64,000 nt of DNA, taken from contig NZ_VNJI01000010.1 in NCBI RefSeq assembly GCF_007786445.1, positions 62,001-126,000 of the forward strand, given 5' to 3'. This DNA comes from Paenibacillus cremeus. Lineage in GTDB: Bacteria; Bacillota; Bacilli; Paenibacillales; NBRC-103111. Both the position numbers and the translations under genes were made by a program. The notes under the pieces are model-generated. The model had not been told where the DNA came from. It searched no databases and saw nothing but the letters and a program-made list of their open reading frames with translations. This document shows positions 50,012 through 58,418 of this stretch, piece after piece (position 1 is the stretch's first letter; the number at the start of each line of letters is the position of its first letter).

Positions 50012-51208
50012 TTAAAGTTTCAACGCAGCATACTCGATTCGCAGGTGGGACGCAGCTTCAGCCGCTTGCTTCCGCGCTTCATCCACGGTATCCGCCGAGC
50101 TCAATGCCACCGCCATCCGGCGACCGAACTTCGTTTCCGGTTTGCCGAACACACGGACCTGCGAATTCGGTACAGCCAGAGCTTGCTCCAGACCGCCTAT
50201 GCGGAATTCCTCTGCACTTGCTTCCCGGTCTGCTTTTAGCGTGTAGGAGGCCCCTGGGGTCAAGAGACGAATCGTCGGGATCGGGAAGCCGAGAATCGCC
50301 CGTACGTGCAAGGCAAACTCAGACAAATCCTGTGTGACCATCGTCACCATTCCCGTATCGTGAGGTCTTGGGCTCACCTCGCTAAAATACACTTTGTCCG
50401 GTGCGAGGAACAGCTCGACGCCGTACAAGCCTGCTCCGCCCAGCGCCTCAGTGATCGCGCCTGCAATCCGCTGCGCTTCTTGGATTTGCTGCTCGCTCAT
50501 CGCATGAGGCTGCCAAGACTCAATATAGTCGCCATCCTTTTGAATATGTCCGATCGGGGCGCAGTATGTAGTTCCGGAGACGGATCGAACCGTCAGCAGT
50601 GTAATTTCCGAGTCAAAACGGATAAACTCTTCGACGATCACTCGCGTTTTCTTCGCACGGCCGCCCTCCATCGCATAGTTCCAGCACTGCTCGACGTCTT
50701 CCGGGGTACGGCAGACGCTCTGGCCTTTGCCGGAGGAGCTCATGATCGGCTTGATCACGCAAGGCGTTCCGATCTGAGCTACAGCAGCCCGCAGCTCGTC
50801 CAGACTGTCGGCAAACGCGTAGCCTGCCGTCGGAAGTCCAAGTGTTTCAGCCGCTAACCGGCGAATCCCTTCCCGGTCCATCGTCAGCCGCGCCGCGTTC
50901 GCTGTAGGCACGACGTGGTAGCCTTCTTGCTCAAGCTCTACGAGCGTCGGCGTTGCAATCGCTTCGATCTCCGGTACGATCAGATCCGGCTTCTCTTGCT
51001 CGATTAGCCTGCGCAGTTCCTCGCCGTCCAGCATATTAATGACGTAAGAGCGATGCGCTGCCTGCATGGCAGGTGCGGATGCATAGCGGTCTACCGCAAT
51101 CGTTTCGACGCCCAGCCGCTGCGCTTCGATAATTACTTCTTTGCCAAGCTCGCCAGAGCCGAGCAGCATCATTTTCTTCGCTTGTCCCGATAAAGGGGCT
51201 CCGTACAT
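50012..51208 (-). CDS. purT: Formate-dependent phosphoribosylglycinamide formyltransferase PurT
   Basis: ATP-grasp enzyme of 398 residues that formylates GAR with formate and ATP in purine synthesis. Signs are [21 protein letters not shown] at the N-terminus, [26 protein letters not shown] (P-loop of ATP grasp), [20 protein letters not shown], and the [13 protein letters not shown] region. ATG 51208 follows AGGAGG by about 9 bases. It is not next to other pur genes, as is common for purT. The upstream gap of about 294 bases is shared with the HxlR gene. Confidence 0.95.
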   Translation of the reverse strand: MYGAPLSGQAKKMMLLGSGELGKEVIIEAQRLGVETIAVDRYASAPAMQAAHRSYVINMLDGEELRRLIEQEKPDLIVPEIEAIATPTLVELEQEGYHVVPTANAARLTMDREGIRRLAAETLGLPTAGYAFADSLDELRAAVAQIGTPCVIKPIMSSSGKGQSVCRTPEDVEQCWNYAMEGGRAKKTRVIVEEFIRFDSEITLLTVRSVSGTTYCAPIGHIQKDGDYIESWQPHAMSEQQIQEAQRIAGAITEALGGAGLYGVELFLAPDKVYFSEVSPRPHDTGMVTMVTQDLSEFALHVRAILGFPIPTIRLLTPGASYTLKADREASAEEFRIGGLEQALAVPNSQVRVFGKPETKFGRRMAVALSSADTVDEARKQAAEAASHLRIEYAALKL

Positions 51209-51429
51209 AAATGAATTCCTCCTCATTGCAACTGTTGTATCGATTCAACGGTGTCAGTTGTCAGCCTGCATTTACCTACTCCAATAGAATAAGCTGCAAA
51301 ATTTCCTGTCGCCTAACGATGTTATACTGTAATTACATCGATTTTTCAACAGAATTTTGCATGGCCGCGTCGAAAAGTGGAGAAATTATTGAATATACGC
51401 TAAAATGAAAGTAGATTACTTTTTTTTAG

Positions 51430-51443
51430 TTTGTGTATACAAA
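51430..51443. promoter_or_regulatory. Inverted repeat TTTGT-GTAT-ACAAA upstream of hxlR-like gene
   Basis: Five-base arms, about 60 bases before the start of the HxlR-type gene, in an AT-rich promoter area with TAAAAT at 51473. Candidate operator for self-control. Nothing else was seen in the 51209-51502 gap; no purine riboswitch was recognised. Confidence 0.35.
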
Positions 51444-51502
51444 AAAACTTACCTTTGTCAAGTAGCTTATGTTAAAATACATTTAAAGAAGAGGTGAATA
51501 CT

Positions 51503-51820
51503 ATGGCAGATCATCTGCACCAAATGTGTCCCAAATTCGAAGCGGCTTTCGAAATTCTCGGCAAACGCTGGACCGGGCTCATCATCCGTTCATTGCTGCG
51601 AGGACCTTGCCGGTTTAAGGATATATCGGAGATGATTCCGGGCATGAGCGACCGAATGCTGGCGGAGCGCTTCAAGGAGCTCGAGGCCTGTGGCCTGATC
51701 AGCCGCCACGTGTACCCCGAGACGCCTGTACGCATCGAGTACCAGCTCACGGAAAAAGGCAAAGCGCTGGAGCCCGTCATGGAGGCCGTGCAAAGCTGGG
51801 GCGAAGCCTGGGTAGACTAA
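51503..51820 (+). CDS. HxlR-family transcriptional regulator
   Basis: Winged-helix regulator of 105 residues, the family length. ATG 51503 follows AGAGGTG. The HxlR signature is AFEILGKRWTGLIIRSLLRGPCRFKDIS, then MSDRMLAERFKELEACGLISR, and the wing YPETPVRIEYQLTEKGKAL. It has a Cys near residue 9 (HQMCPKFEAAF), the position used for redox sensing in some HxlR-type proteins, but that is inference. Divergent from purT. Confidence 0.9.
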   Translation: MADHLHQMCPKFEAAFEILGKRWTGLIIRSLLRGPCRFKDISEMIPGMSDRMLAERFKELEACGLISRHVYPETPVRIEYQLTEKGKALEPVMEAVQSWGEAWVD

Positions 51821-51834
51821 CGACTTAGCTTCTG

Positions 51835-52053
51835 CTACTCGTAATGCAGGACTTCCTCCATCGAAGCCACAGGATAATAGAAAAGCGGCTCGCCGCACGA
51901 AGGGCACCCTTTTCGCTCATCCGCCCGTTCGTTCAATGCCATCGCAAGCGCAAAAGAAGATTCATGATTGATCGTCCGGATCACATCTTGGTGATAGACA
52001 TTGTCACAGCTTGACATACTGCAGCAAGCACGGACCTTGTAACAGCTGTTCAT
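51835..52053 (-). CDS. Small cysteine-rich protein with two Cys clusters, function unknown
   Basis: Protein of about 72 residues, start at ATG 52053 after GGAAGGATG; the frame is open to 52083. N-terminal cysteines come in MNSCYKVRACCSMSSCD, and the C-terminal set is GCPSCGEPLFYY, a zinc-ribbon half. The middle is helical (NHESSFALAMALNERADERK). No family recognised. It is convergent with the HxlR gene 15 bases away. A hairpin lies upstream at 52076-52103. Confidence 0.55.
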   Translation of the reverse strand: MNSCYKVRACCSMSSCDNVYHQDVIRTINHESSFALAMALNERADERKGCPSCGEPLFYYPVASMEEVLHYE

Positions 52054-52075
52054 CGAACGGCACATCCTTCCAGAG

Positions 52076-52103
52076 AAAGACACACGACATGTAGTGTGTC
52101 TTT
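52076..52103. terminator. Hairpin AAAGACACAC / GTGTGTCTTT
   Basis: Perfect ten-base stem with an eight-base loop, followed on both strands by TTTC. It lies in the leader of the small cysteine-rich gene and downstream of the YhcN-like gene. It may be a terminator, or a leader structure. Confidence 0.55.
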
Positions 52104-52228
52104 CTTGGTATTGCCATTTTTCCCTCCTTCCATTCAGCTAGCACTATAAACGACAGAACGCCTCCCCCGGTTATGCTGCTGCAAGGAGCTGCACCCAGAA
52201 GGAGGCGATTCGTTTGCTGACGGATCCC

Positions 52229-52963
52229 TTATTTGCGTGTATTTGTATCGCGCTGGAAGACATGCTGCACCATCGTGTTAAATTCGTTCAGGTAGCTGCC
52301 TAGCGCCCCCTTCTGCTCTTCCTCCGCATACACCTTGACTCGCTGCACAAAATTCGGGTTCGCCGATACATACACCTGCTGAATGTTGGTCGGCACCATC
52401 CCCAGCACCTGCTTGCTGATTTCGTCCGCCGTCCGGTACGACAGCCCTCCCGACTCCGTCCAACTGATCCGGTTCGGCGATTGATCCGTTCCGAACAGCC
52501 CGGCACCGCCATTCGAGGTTATTCTGGATTGACTGACCTCAGGCGAGGCTTCCGCATCCGGATTGTGGCCGTTCAATACGACTGCCACATAGGCGTTCAT
52601 TTCCGTGAGCAGCACTTGGGCGGATTGTATTCCAGGCATCTGCTGCACGCGATTAGCGATCTGGGGCGTAAAGGCCATCGTCTTTGACAAATGTGGGTTC
52701 GTCATATCCAGCTGCGTCCGGCCGCCATATTCACGCCCTTGAGGCTGATTTTGCTCCTTCACCCACTTTGTCTTCACGCCCAAGCTGTTGTCTTCGTTAT
52801 TCCGGGAATCCCGATCATGCAAGGATTGCTGCTTCATATCTACCGTCCCGCTTCCCGTACGCCCGGTTTCCGATGGATTGCTTCCACAAGCATTAAGCAG
52901 GGCCATGCACCCGATGACCGCTGCGAGCATGATCCGGTGCTGCTGGCTGATTGCAATTGGCAT
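52229..52963 (-). CDS. YhcN/YlaJ-family sporulation lipoprotein
   Basis: Lipoprotein of 244 residues from ATG 52963. The lipobox is LLNACG near residue 26; a polar, Gln/Asn/Arg-rich linker leads to the family domain: NRVQQMPGIQSAQVLLTEMNAYVAVVLNG, then SYRTADEISKQVLGMVPTNIQQVYVSANPNFVQRVKVYAEE. The length is larger than YhcN (189) but the domain order is right. YhcN/YlaJ proteins are found in spores and help germination or outgrowth. Sigma-G control is possible but not read here. Confidence 0.85.
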   Translation of the reverse strand: MPIAISQQHRIMLAAVIGCMALLNACGSNPSETGRTGSGTVDMKQQSLHDRDSRNNEDNSLGVKTKWVKEQNQPQGREYGGRTQLDMTNPHLSKTMAFTPQIANRVQQMPGIQSAQVLLTEMNAYVAVVLNGHNPDAEASPEVSQSRITSNGGAGLFGTDQSPNRISWTESGGLSYRTADEISKQVLGMVPTNIQQVYVSANPNFVQRVKVYAEEEQKGALGSYLNEFNTMVQHVFQRDTNTRK

Positions 52964-53044
52964 GAATAGTTCACTCTCCTGTTCCTTCACCGCATTCCCA
53001 CTTAGGATGAATCATTGTGGGCAAATTATGCAGCAGAACAAGAA

Positions 53045-53078
53045 AAAAGCCTTTCCGCGGCATGCTGTAGAAAGGCTT
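53045..53078 (-). terminator. Terminator after the 163-residue protein gene
   Basis: AAGCCTTTC and GAAAGGCTT form the stem; the minus-strand copy ends with TTTTTTC just after the stop. Confidence 0.75.
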
Positions 53079-53084
53079 CTTGGA

Positions 53085-53576
53085 TTATGATTTCTTGTTG
53101 TTGTCGTCGTCCAACCGCTCCAATAGCTTACGAACCGCATCCTCCGATACTTGACCGGCTTCTTTGAAGCGCCGAAGCTGTTCGGCCAGCTCCTGACCTA
53201 AAGCCTCGTTCTGAGCTTCCTCCGCCGCGTAAGACGGATCAAACCAGACGTAGGCTCCTTCAGGACCGTTGCGCAAAAACGGCTTCTGCCAATGCTGCGG
53301 ATACGTGTAAGGCGCATCACTAAACATAATGGCCAGCACATCATCACTGTCCAGCGGCATCAGCTGATGGAACACTTCCTCCTGACCAGCCGCGGGCCCG
53401 ACGGCCGCAAAATTCCGATGCAGGTAGGCATAATGCAGATAATGCTCCCCCGTCTCCCGATCCTTGGCGATTTCATACTGCTCATGCCCATCTTCTTGCA
53501 GGGCACGAACGGTTTCCAGCCGCTCAGCGATCGACTCGGAAGGTACTTTTTTCCAAGCGTGCCAAGATGTATTCAT
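53085..53576 (-). CDS. Hypothetical soluble protein, 163 residues
   Basis: Acidic protein without signal peptide or membrane segment. I recognise no family. The middle (EIAKDRETGEHYLHYAYLHR, EVFHQLMPLDSDDVLAIMFSD, PYTYPQHWQKPFLRNGPEGAYVWFDPSYAAEE) has several aromatic and His residues in conserved-looking order. The C-terminus is charged (AVRKLLERLDDDNN). The ATG follows GGAGGTGG, about 12 bases. A terminator follows directly, so it is a single-gene unit. Confidence 0.7.
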   Translation of the reverse strand: MNTSWHAWKKVPSESIAERLETVRALQEDGHEQYEIAKDRETGEHYLHYAYLHRNFAAVGPAAGQEEVFHQLMPLDSDDVLAIMFSDAPYTYPQHWQKPFLRNGPEGAYVWFDPSYAAEEAQNEALGQELAEQLRRFKEAGQVSEDAVRKLLERLDDDNNKKS

Positions 53577-53607
53577 ATATCGTAAGCCACCTCCATGTTG
53601 TAGCTGG

Positions 53608-54255
53608 TTAGCTCCGTTTAGGCACGGGCTTCTCGTGCAGGCGAAGCGAGCGCCTAGGCAACCGCCACCTGAATTGCACGGACAGCATCCGGAAGGCTAC
53701 TACCACTACAAACAGCACCAGCAGCTCAATCGAGCTTTTGGCCCAGCCAAGCCCAATGGCATAGCCTGCTAGCATCCCCCAAACCGCGTAAATCTCATCG
53801 CGAAGCACCAGCGGCTTGCGGCCGGCCAACACGTCGCGGATGATCCCTCCGCCGATTCCTGTGAGCATCGCTGCTACCATCACGGCACTCAGCGGCACAT
53901 TCATCTTCGTCGCGTAGAGCGCGCCTTGGATCGAAAACGCGGACAACCCGAGTGCATCAAAGAAGGCTTCCCACGTTTTCCACTTGCGAATCCAGCTGAC
54001 TGGGAAGATAAACACCAAGAACGCCGACAGCAGCGCGGTTTTGAGCGCCACCCCCTGCTCCCATAGCGTCGTCACCGGAACTCCGATCAGCAAATTTCGA
54101 ATGACCCCGCCGCCGAATGCGGTGACGAGGGCCAGTACGAATACGCCTAAGATGTCGTAGTCTTCTTCCATGGCGACGACCGCGCCCGAAATCGCGAACG
54201 CAATCGTACCTATAACGCTAAATAATTGCAGATTAATCTCAAACAAGCCTTCCAT
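53608..54255 (-). CDS. Trimeric intracellular cation (TRIC) channel-like protein, UPF0126
   Basis: Membrane protein of 215 residues with seven segments in two three-helix repeats plus one. Each repeat carries a glycine-rich kink: VTAFGGGVIRNLLIGVPVT and LTGIGGGIIRDVLAGRKP, the signature of bacterial TRIC/YicG channels (monovalent cation channel). The start SVIGTIAFAISGAVVAMEE fits the first segment. It ends in a basic tail (RWRLPRRSLRLHEKPVPKRS). The gene lies 8 bases after the Gfo/Idh oxidoreductase region but reads in the same direction; co-transcription is possible. Confidence 0.9.
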   Translation of the reverse strand: MEGLFEINLQLFSVIGTIAFAISGAVVAMEEDYDILGVFVLALVTAFGGGVIRNLLIGVPVTTLWEQGVALKTALLSAFLVFIFPVSWIRKWKTWEAFFDALGLSAFSIQGALYATKMNVPLSAVMVAAMLTGIGGGIIRDVLAGRKPLVLRDEIYAVWGMLAGYAIGLGWAKSSIELLVLFVVVVAFRMLSVQFRWRLPRRSLRLHEKPVPKRS

Positions 54256-54262
54256 AGCTACA

Positions 54263-55342
54263 TTACAGACTCCAATCTAATGTGACTACATTCCCTGTTC
54301 TGGAGGATTCATAAATCGCCTCAAGCACTAAGCTATTCGTCAGACCGGACATCGCCGAGGTGATCGGCTCTTTGCCCTCTCTAACGCATTCAAGAAAATG
54401 ACGGGACAAGCGTACCCGCGCACCTTCATCGTTCTGCGGAACGGTTAACTCGACATCCGCGATCCGGTCAAATAGCTCGGTATGCAGCCGACCTTTATTG
54501 CCGCGCAGCGATGCACCACCTTCGGAACCCATGAGGTAAACATAAGGACCATTGTCTACAAAATCCGTATTCGCCGCCCAGCTGACATCGAGTGTCAACG
54601 TGCTGCCATTTTCCAGCTTAATCAGCGCCGTCGCCAAATCCTCTACATCGTACGTACCGTTCCAATCCGGCTTGCCCCAGGTTCCGATCCCGCGCTTCTT
54701 CGGTCCGAACTCAGCATAGGTCGTTCCGAACACGGACACAGGCTTCGGATTGCCCATCAAATGGAGCGACAGGTCGAGCATATGCACGCCGATATCGATC
54801 AGCGGACCGCCGCCTGATTTGGACATCTGAGTAAACCAAGTGCCCCAGCCCGGAATGCCCTTGCGGCGAAGCCAGCCGGTTTTGACATTGTAAATGGTTC
54901 CCAAAGCGCCCTTGTCGATTTGTTCCTTCACCTGCAAATTGAGCGGCTCCCAGCGCATCTGGTGCGACATCATGAGCGTTTTGCCGGATTTTTGGTGCGC
55001 CTTTACGATCTCCTTCGCGGATGCCGCATTGACCGCCATCGGCTTCTCCAACAGCACGTGCTTGCCGGCATTCAGAGCTTCTATCGCGACCGGAGCATGC
55101 GCCTCGTTCGGTACCCCGATAATCACGGCGTCGATGCTTGGATCTTGAATCAGCTCATGATACGATTCGTACACCTTTGGGATATCGTAGGTCTTTGCCC
55201 GCTCTTGCGCGAGAGGCTGGTATACGTCCGTCACTGCGGCAATGGCAGCTTGATCAGACAATTTTCTAAACTCCTGGATATGTACGTTCCCGATATTGCC
55301 GGCACCGATCACGCCGATTTGAATCTTGTCATTTGCTCCCAT
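54263..55342 (-). CDS. Gfo/Idh/MocA-family oxidoreductase
   Basis: NAD-dependent sugar oxidoreductase of 359 residues starting at ATG 55342, after GGAGGTAG. The Rossmann motif is IGVIGAGNIGNVHIQEF, EKPMAVNAAS has the catalytic Lys, and the C-terminal domain shows KSGGGPLIDIGVHMLDLSLHLMG with catalytic Asp and His. These resemble inositol or sugar dehydrogenases. No pathway partner is next to it. It is the second Gfo/Idh/MocA protein of the window and not closely similar to the first one. Confidence 0.92.
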   Translation of the reverse strand: MGANDKIQIGVIGAGNIGNVHIQEFRKLSDQAAIAAVTDVYQPLAQERAKTYDIPKVYESYHELIQDPSIDAVIIGVPNEAHAPVAIEALNAGKHVLLEKPMAVNAASAKEIVKAHQKSGKTLMMSHQMRWEPLNLQVKEQIDKGALGTIYNVKTGWLRRKGIPGWGTWFTQMSKSGGGPLIDIGVHMLDLSLHLMGNPKPVSVFGTTYAEFGPKKRGIGTWGKPDWNGTYDVEDLATALIKLENGSTLTLDVSWAANTDFVDNGPYVYLMGSEGGASLRGNKGRLHTELFDRIADVELTVPQNDEGARVRLSRHFLECVREGKEPITSAMSGLTNSLVLEAIYESSRTGNVVTLDWSL

Positions 55343-55396
55343 GTTCTCTACCTCCATTAGCTTTGCCATGATTTTCCCAACTCAAACTGCTCCTAC

Positions 55397-55426
55397 TATA
55401 CCATAAAAGCTCGTCCTCATGGTATA
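55397..55426. promoter_or_regulatory. Inverted repeat TATACCAT / ATGGTATA
   Basis: Eight-base perfect arms, 14 bases apart, 55 bases upstream of the Gfo/Idh gene, overlapping a possible -10 TATAGT on the minus strand. Candidate operator. Confidence 0.4.
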
Positions 55427-55471
55427 TGCAAAAAAACAACAGCCGGTAGGGAGCACCAGACTGCCGTTCGT

Positions 55472-56137
55472 TTACAAAATGCCCATATCCTTAGCTTTTT
55501 GCGCCGCTTCTTTGCTGCTTTTACCGCCGAGCTTTTTGAGAATGTTGCCCACGTGCACCTTGATCGTCCGGATCGAAACAACGAATTTGTCTGCGATCTG
55601 CGTCTGGGTATGCCCCTTCTCGATCAAGTCCAGCACCTGCAGCTCGGTTGGGGTCAAAAGCGCCTTGAGCTCCTTCATTCGCACTTCCTGCTCCAGCTGC
55701 TTCAGGCGGCGAAATTCTTCGCGCATCTTCTCCGCCACACTCGGATGAATGCTGCTGCGCTTCTGGAACGCACCTCGAATCGCTTGAGGGATTTCGCTGA
55801 AATCCGACTTCACCATGTAATCTACTGCACCGGCTTTGAATGCTTCGAAAATGAATTCCTTCTCCTCCATCGACGAAAGCATGATCACCCGGGCACCGCT
55901 GCATTTGACGATCTCGGCGGCAGCCCACAGCCCTTCGGGGTTATCAGACATCATGATATCCATGAGGACGACATCCGCCTCGTGCTGCTCCAAGAACGTG
56001 ACCCCCTCCGGACCGCTCGACGCGTGCCCAATCACCTCAAAGTCCGGCTCCTTTTTTAAATAGCTGACCAAGCCTCTGAGCCAATCCGGATCGTCCTCAC
56101 AAAGAAATACACGTATTTTTGCCGCTTCAATCGTCAT
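55472..56137 (-). CDS. NarL/LuxR-family response regulator
   Basis: Regulator of 221 residues. The receiver has FLCEDDPDW, the Asp in ADVVLMDIMMSDNPEG (about 57), and Lys in YMVKSDFSEIP. The LuxR HTH is LTPTELQVLDLIEKGHTQTQIADKFVVSIRTIKVHVGNILKKLG near residues 145-190. The ATG lies one base after the kinase stop. A charged linker between the domains is long and helical. Target genes are not evident; the next gene downstream is the Gfo/Idh oxidoreductase. Confidence 0.92.
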   Translation of the reverse strand: MTIEAAKIRVFLCEDDPDWLRGLVSYLKKEPDFEVIGHASSGPEGVTFLEQHEADVVLMDIMMSDNPEGLWAAAEIVKCSGARVIMLSSMEEKEFIFEAFKAGAVDYMVKSDFSEIPQAIRGAFQKRSSIHPSVAEKMREEFRRLKQLEQEVRMKELKALLTPTELQVLDLIEKGHTQTQIADKFVVSIRTIKVHVGNILKKLGGKSSKEAAQKAKDMGIL

Positions 56138-56138
56138 C

Positions 56139-57539
56139 TTAGGTCCATGTCTCTCCTTTCCTCGCGTCCGCCCGAGTCAGCTTGGGAAACTGCATGAATA
56201 CACTCGTGCCTTGCCCGGGCTTACTGTCCATGCTCATCGCGCCTTTATGCTTTTGTACAATAGTATAGCAGTAGGATAGGCCTAAGCCGAAGTTTAATTT
56301 TTTTCCGCCCTTGGTGGTGTAAAAGGGGTCGAATACCCGCTTCAGCTGCTGAGCGTTCATCCCGGATCCGGAATCCTTGATCTCGACTACCACTTTGCGC
56401 TTCGTTTCCGTCAACCGCACCGTCAAGCTGCCCCCCTGAGGCATTGCTTCCACGGCATTGCTGATTACGTTGGTCCAAACCTCGGTCAGCTGCGCTCTGT
56501 CGCCAAGCATTTCCCCATCGAAAGCATAGAATTCCTGCACCTGAATGTTCCGCAGATCAAGAGACAGCATCCGTAAGCATTGGCTTAACACTTCGGCGGG
56601 TCGAATGACTTCGAGCTTCAGTTCCACTTCCTGGGTTTGGCCATGGATTCGATAGATCATGTCATAAATGTGCTGCGAGGCCGCCATGATCACTTCGATA
56701 TCTTGCACCACCTGCTCCGGTGACGATTGCCCGGCTAATGCATCCGCTTTGATTTTGTCGCTGAACAGTCGGATTTTGCCCACATCGTTTTTGATGGCGT
56801 GGTTCAAAATGGACGTTCCCGACGTAATCGCTCTCAACGTGTAATCGAGCTTCTGGTTTTGGATGGAAATTTGCAGGCCCATGAACCCGTAACGAAAGCT
56901 GGACCCCACGATAATCGCAAGTGTGATCGCAATCGCCCCCGCGTTGTAGCGCCACAGCTCATATAAATGAAAGTATGCCGGAAGAAGATATAAGGTGAAC
57001 ATGGAGAAAAACAACGTCGGCGCAGCTGCAGCGGTCGTGAGCAACCGGCTTCTTCGTAAAAAGGAGTTCCGCTCCATTCGCACCGACAGGATGAGAAGCA
57101 CGATCCCGGCTAAAATATAAGGCGTCGTCCAAAAGGATACAAAAATGTACGGAATCGGATCCCCCGGGCGTGGTTCGAACAGGAAGGATACCGCGATCGG
57201 AAGGAGCAGAAGCCACGGAATGAACCGCTTCCATGACGGCTTCCACAAAGCGTAGTTCGGATAATAATGAATCGCGAACATGATGAACGTGTAAGGAAGT
57301 CCGTAATAACAAAGGAGGGAGCTGGCCAGCTCCGCCGTGTACAGAGCGCTCGCCATTCGATCTGACAGCACCAGGTGACTCTGCGCCAGCGGAACGATAT
57401 CGTCCGCAATGACGGCCGATAAGCCGCCGGAGCCGCCCGTAAATGCAATGCAGCTGATCCAGCGGGTCGTCGTCCGTTTCGGGTCGGTCAGCAGCAAGAG
57501 CAGTCCGATCACCCAAAGCCCGATAAGCACAAACAGCAT
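56139..57539 (-). CDS. Sensor histidine kinase with a seven-helix-like N-terminus and unusual H-box
   Basis: Kinase of 466 residues. The N-terminal half has about seven membrane segments, then SILNHAIKNDVGKIRLF as the presumed phosphoacceptor motif (His about 247), which is not a standard HisKA or LytS motif. The ATPase domain is clear: TEVWTNVISNAVEAMPQGG (N box), IKDSGSGM (G1), FDPFYTTKGGKKLNFGLGL (F/G2), and a final GTSVFMQF. It is paired with the NarL regulator. The signal could be a membrane or small-molecule state; unknown. Confidence 0.88.
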   Translation of the reverse strand: MLFVLIGLWVIGLLLLLTDPKRTTTRWISCIAFTGGSGGLSAVIADDIVPLAQSHLVLSDRMASALYTAELASSLLCYYGLPYTFIMFAIHYYPNYALWKPSWKRFIPWLLLLPIAVSFLFEPRPGDPIPYIFVSFWTTPYILAGIVLLILSVRMERNSFLRRSRLLTTAAAAPTLFFSMFTLYLLPAYFHLYELWRYNAGAIAITLAIIVGSSFRYGFMGLQISIQNQKLDYTLRAITSGTSILNHAIKNDVGKIRLFSDKIKADALAGQSSPEQVVQDIEVIMAASQHIYDMIYRIHGQTQEVELKLEVIRPAEVLSQCLRMLSLDLRNIQVQEFYAFDGEMLGDRAQLTEVWTNVISNAVEAMPQGGSLTVRLTETKRKVVVEIKDSGSGMNAQQLKRVFDPFYTTKGGKKLNFGLGLSYCYTIVQKHKGAMSMDSKPGQGTSVFMQFPKLTRADARKGETWT

Positions 57540-57571
57540 TTGAAAATCACACTCCGACTACGCTGCAGCGA

Positions 57572-57943
57572 TTAGTTATATTCTTTCTTGAGCTGCTCCA
57601 GCTCCTCCAGGCATCGCTCTGCAAACCGGATCGTCCGCTGAAGCTGCTCCATATCGCGATGCAGCGCCGCATGCAGTGACGCTTTGTATTCCGGCACCTC
57701 ACCGCTGTATGGCCGAATCGTATCGAGCGGCATCAGCGCAATTTCTTGATGAGCCAGTGCACGACGCTGATGAAAGAACGGCACATCCGGGTTCGAAGGA
57801 TTATGTAAATCGCCTTGCGTCGGATGCTTGATGACCGACAATATTTTGACTGCGGCTTTCATCGGGGAGGTCTGCTCGACAATCTCACCGATATATTCCC
57901 CTGTTTTGTATGCGGCTCTTACTAAGTCTCCTGCTTGAAGCAT
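57572..57943 (-). CDS. kapB: Kinase-associated protein B, KapB
   Basis: Protein of 123 residues. ATG 57943 follows AGGAGATG by about 8 bases. Matches Bacillus KapB: LQAGDLVRAAYKTGEYIGEIV, VLSVIKHPTQGDLHNPSN and VPFFHQRRALAHQE. In B. subtilis KapB is needed for KinB-dependent phosphorelay activation at the start of sporulation, with a beta-barrel-like fold; a lipoprotein label exists for the family but no lipobox is visible here. Downstream of a thioredoxin gene, with a Fur-like box between them. Confidence 0.93.
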   Translation of the reverse strand: MLQAGDLVRAAYKTGEYIGEIVEQTSPMKAAVKILSVIKHPTQGDLHNPSNPDVPFFHQRRALAHQEIALMPLDTIRPYSGEVPEYKASLHAALHRDMEQLQRTIRFAERCLEELEQLKKEYN

Positions 57944-57962
57944 CGTGATCATCTCCTATGGA

Positions 57963-57977
57963 TTACAATTATTGTCA
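57963..57977. promoter_or_regulatory. Fur/PerR-like 7-1-7 box upstream of kapB
   Basis: TTACAATTATTGTCA agrees with the PerR consensus TTATAATnATTATAA and with the Fur consensus at 11 of 14 fixed positions each. It contains the inverted repeat ACAAT-T-ATTGT and lies 20 bases before the kapB start. Candidate only. Confidence 0.35.
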
Positions 57978-57988
57978 TTGATCGTCGC

Positions 57989-58327
57989 TTAACTCATAAA
58001 ACGATATAACTCATCGACTGCAGAAAGCCTGTACCGCTTGGCTTGCACCTGTCCCTGTTCCCAGCGAAGCAAGCAGGGTACGCTTTCAATTTGCCACTCA
58101 TAGGGCAAGGTGCGGCAAGCATTGACGTTGCATTTGCCGAGCGGCAGCATCGGGTTCAGCTCCAGCACGACCTCCAGCATCCGTTCCCCGACTTTACAAG
58201 TGCCGCAAAGCGGAGTGTAAAAAAACACAAAGCGTATCGGGACTTCAAGCTCGCTGTTCCCTTGACCGGTCCTAGACTCGGCCGTCCAATTTTTGAGCTG
58301 CTCTTCGCTCCATTCCTGCAGCTGCAC
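57989..58327 (-). CDS. Thioredoxin-family protein
   Basis: Protein of 112 residues; GTG start after GGAGGTA, about 9 bases. The active site FFYTPLCGTCKVGERML gives CGTC at residues 41-44, a redox motif different from the usual CGPC. The cis-Pro is in IESVPCLLRWEQG, with an additional Cys just after it. It looks like a small thioredoxin used in thiol-disulfide exchange; similar Bacillus proteins are YtpP and YusE. It reads in the same direction as kapB, 45 bases before it. Confidence 0.85.
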   Translation of the reverse strand: MQLQEWSEEQLKNWTAESRTGQGNSELEVPIRFVFFYTPLCGTCKVGERMLEVVLELNPMLPLGKCNVNACRTLPYEWQIESVPCLLRWEQGQVQAKRYRLSAVDELYRFMS

Positions 58328-58358
58328 AGACTAGTACCTCCCTTTCATTCGGAGAGTA

Positions 58359-58387
58359 TTGCTTCCGAACTCACAAATCAGTATTAT
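58359..58387 (+). promoter_or_regulatory. Promoter of the small basic protein gene
   Basis: TTGCTT (58359), a 17-base spacer and TATTAT (58382-58387), 31 bases before the ATG. Confidence 0.55.
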
Positions 58388-58418
58388 GGAATTATTAAGA
58401 TCAGGGTAGGTGTAGAAA

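Noticed and set aside
51209..51502. Purine riboswitch or PurR box upstream of purT
   Set aside because: No aptamer-like core and no PurR inverted pair recognised.
52159..52207. CGCCTCC / GGAGGCG inverted repeat as terminator of the YhcN-like gene
   Set aside because: The loop is about 35 bases and the T-run poor; kept only as a weak possibility.
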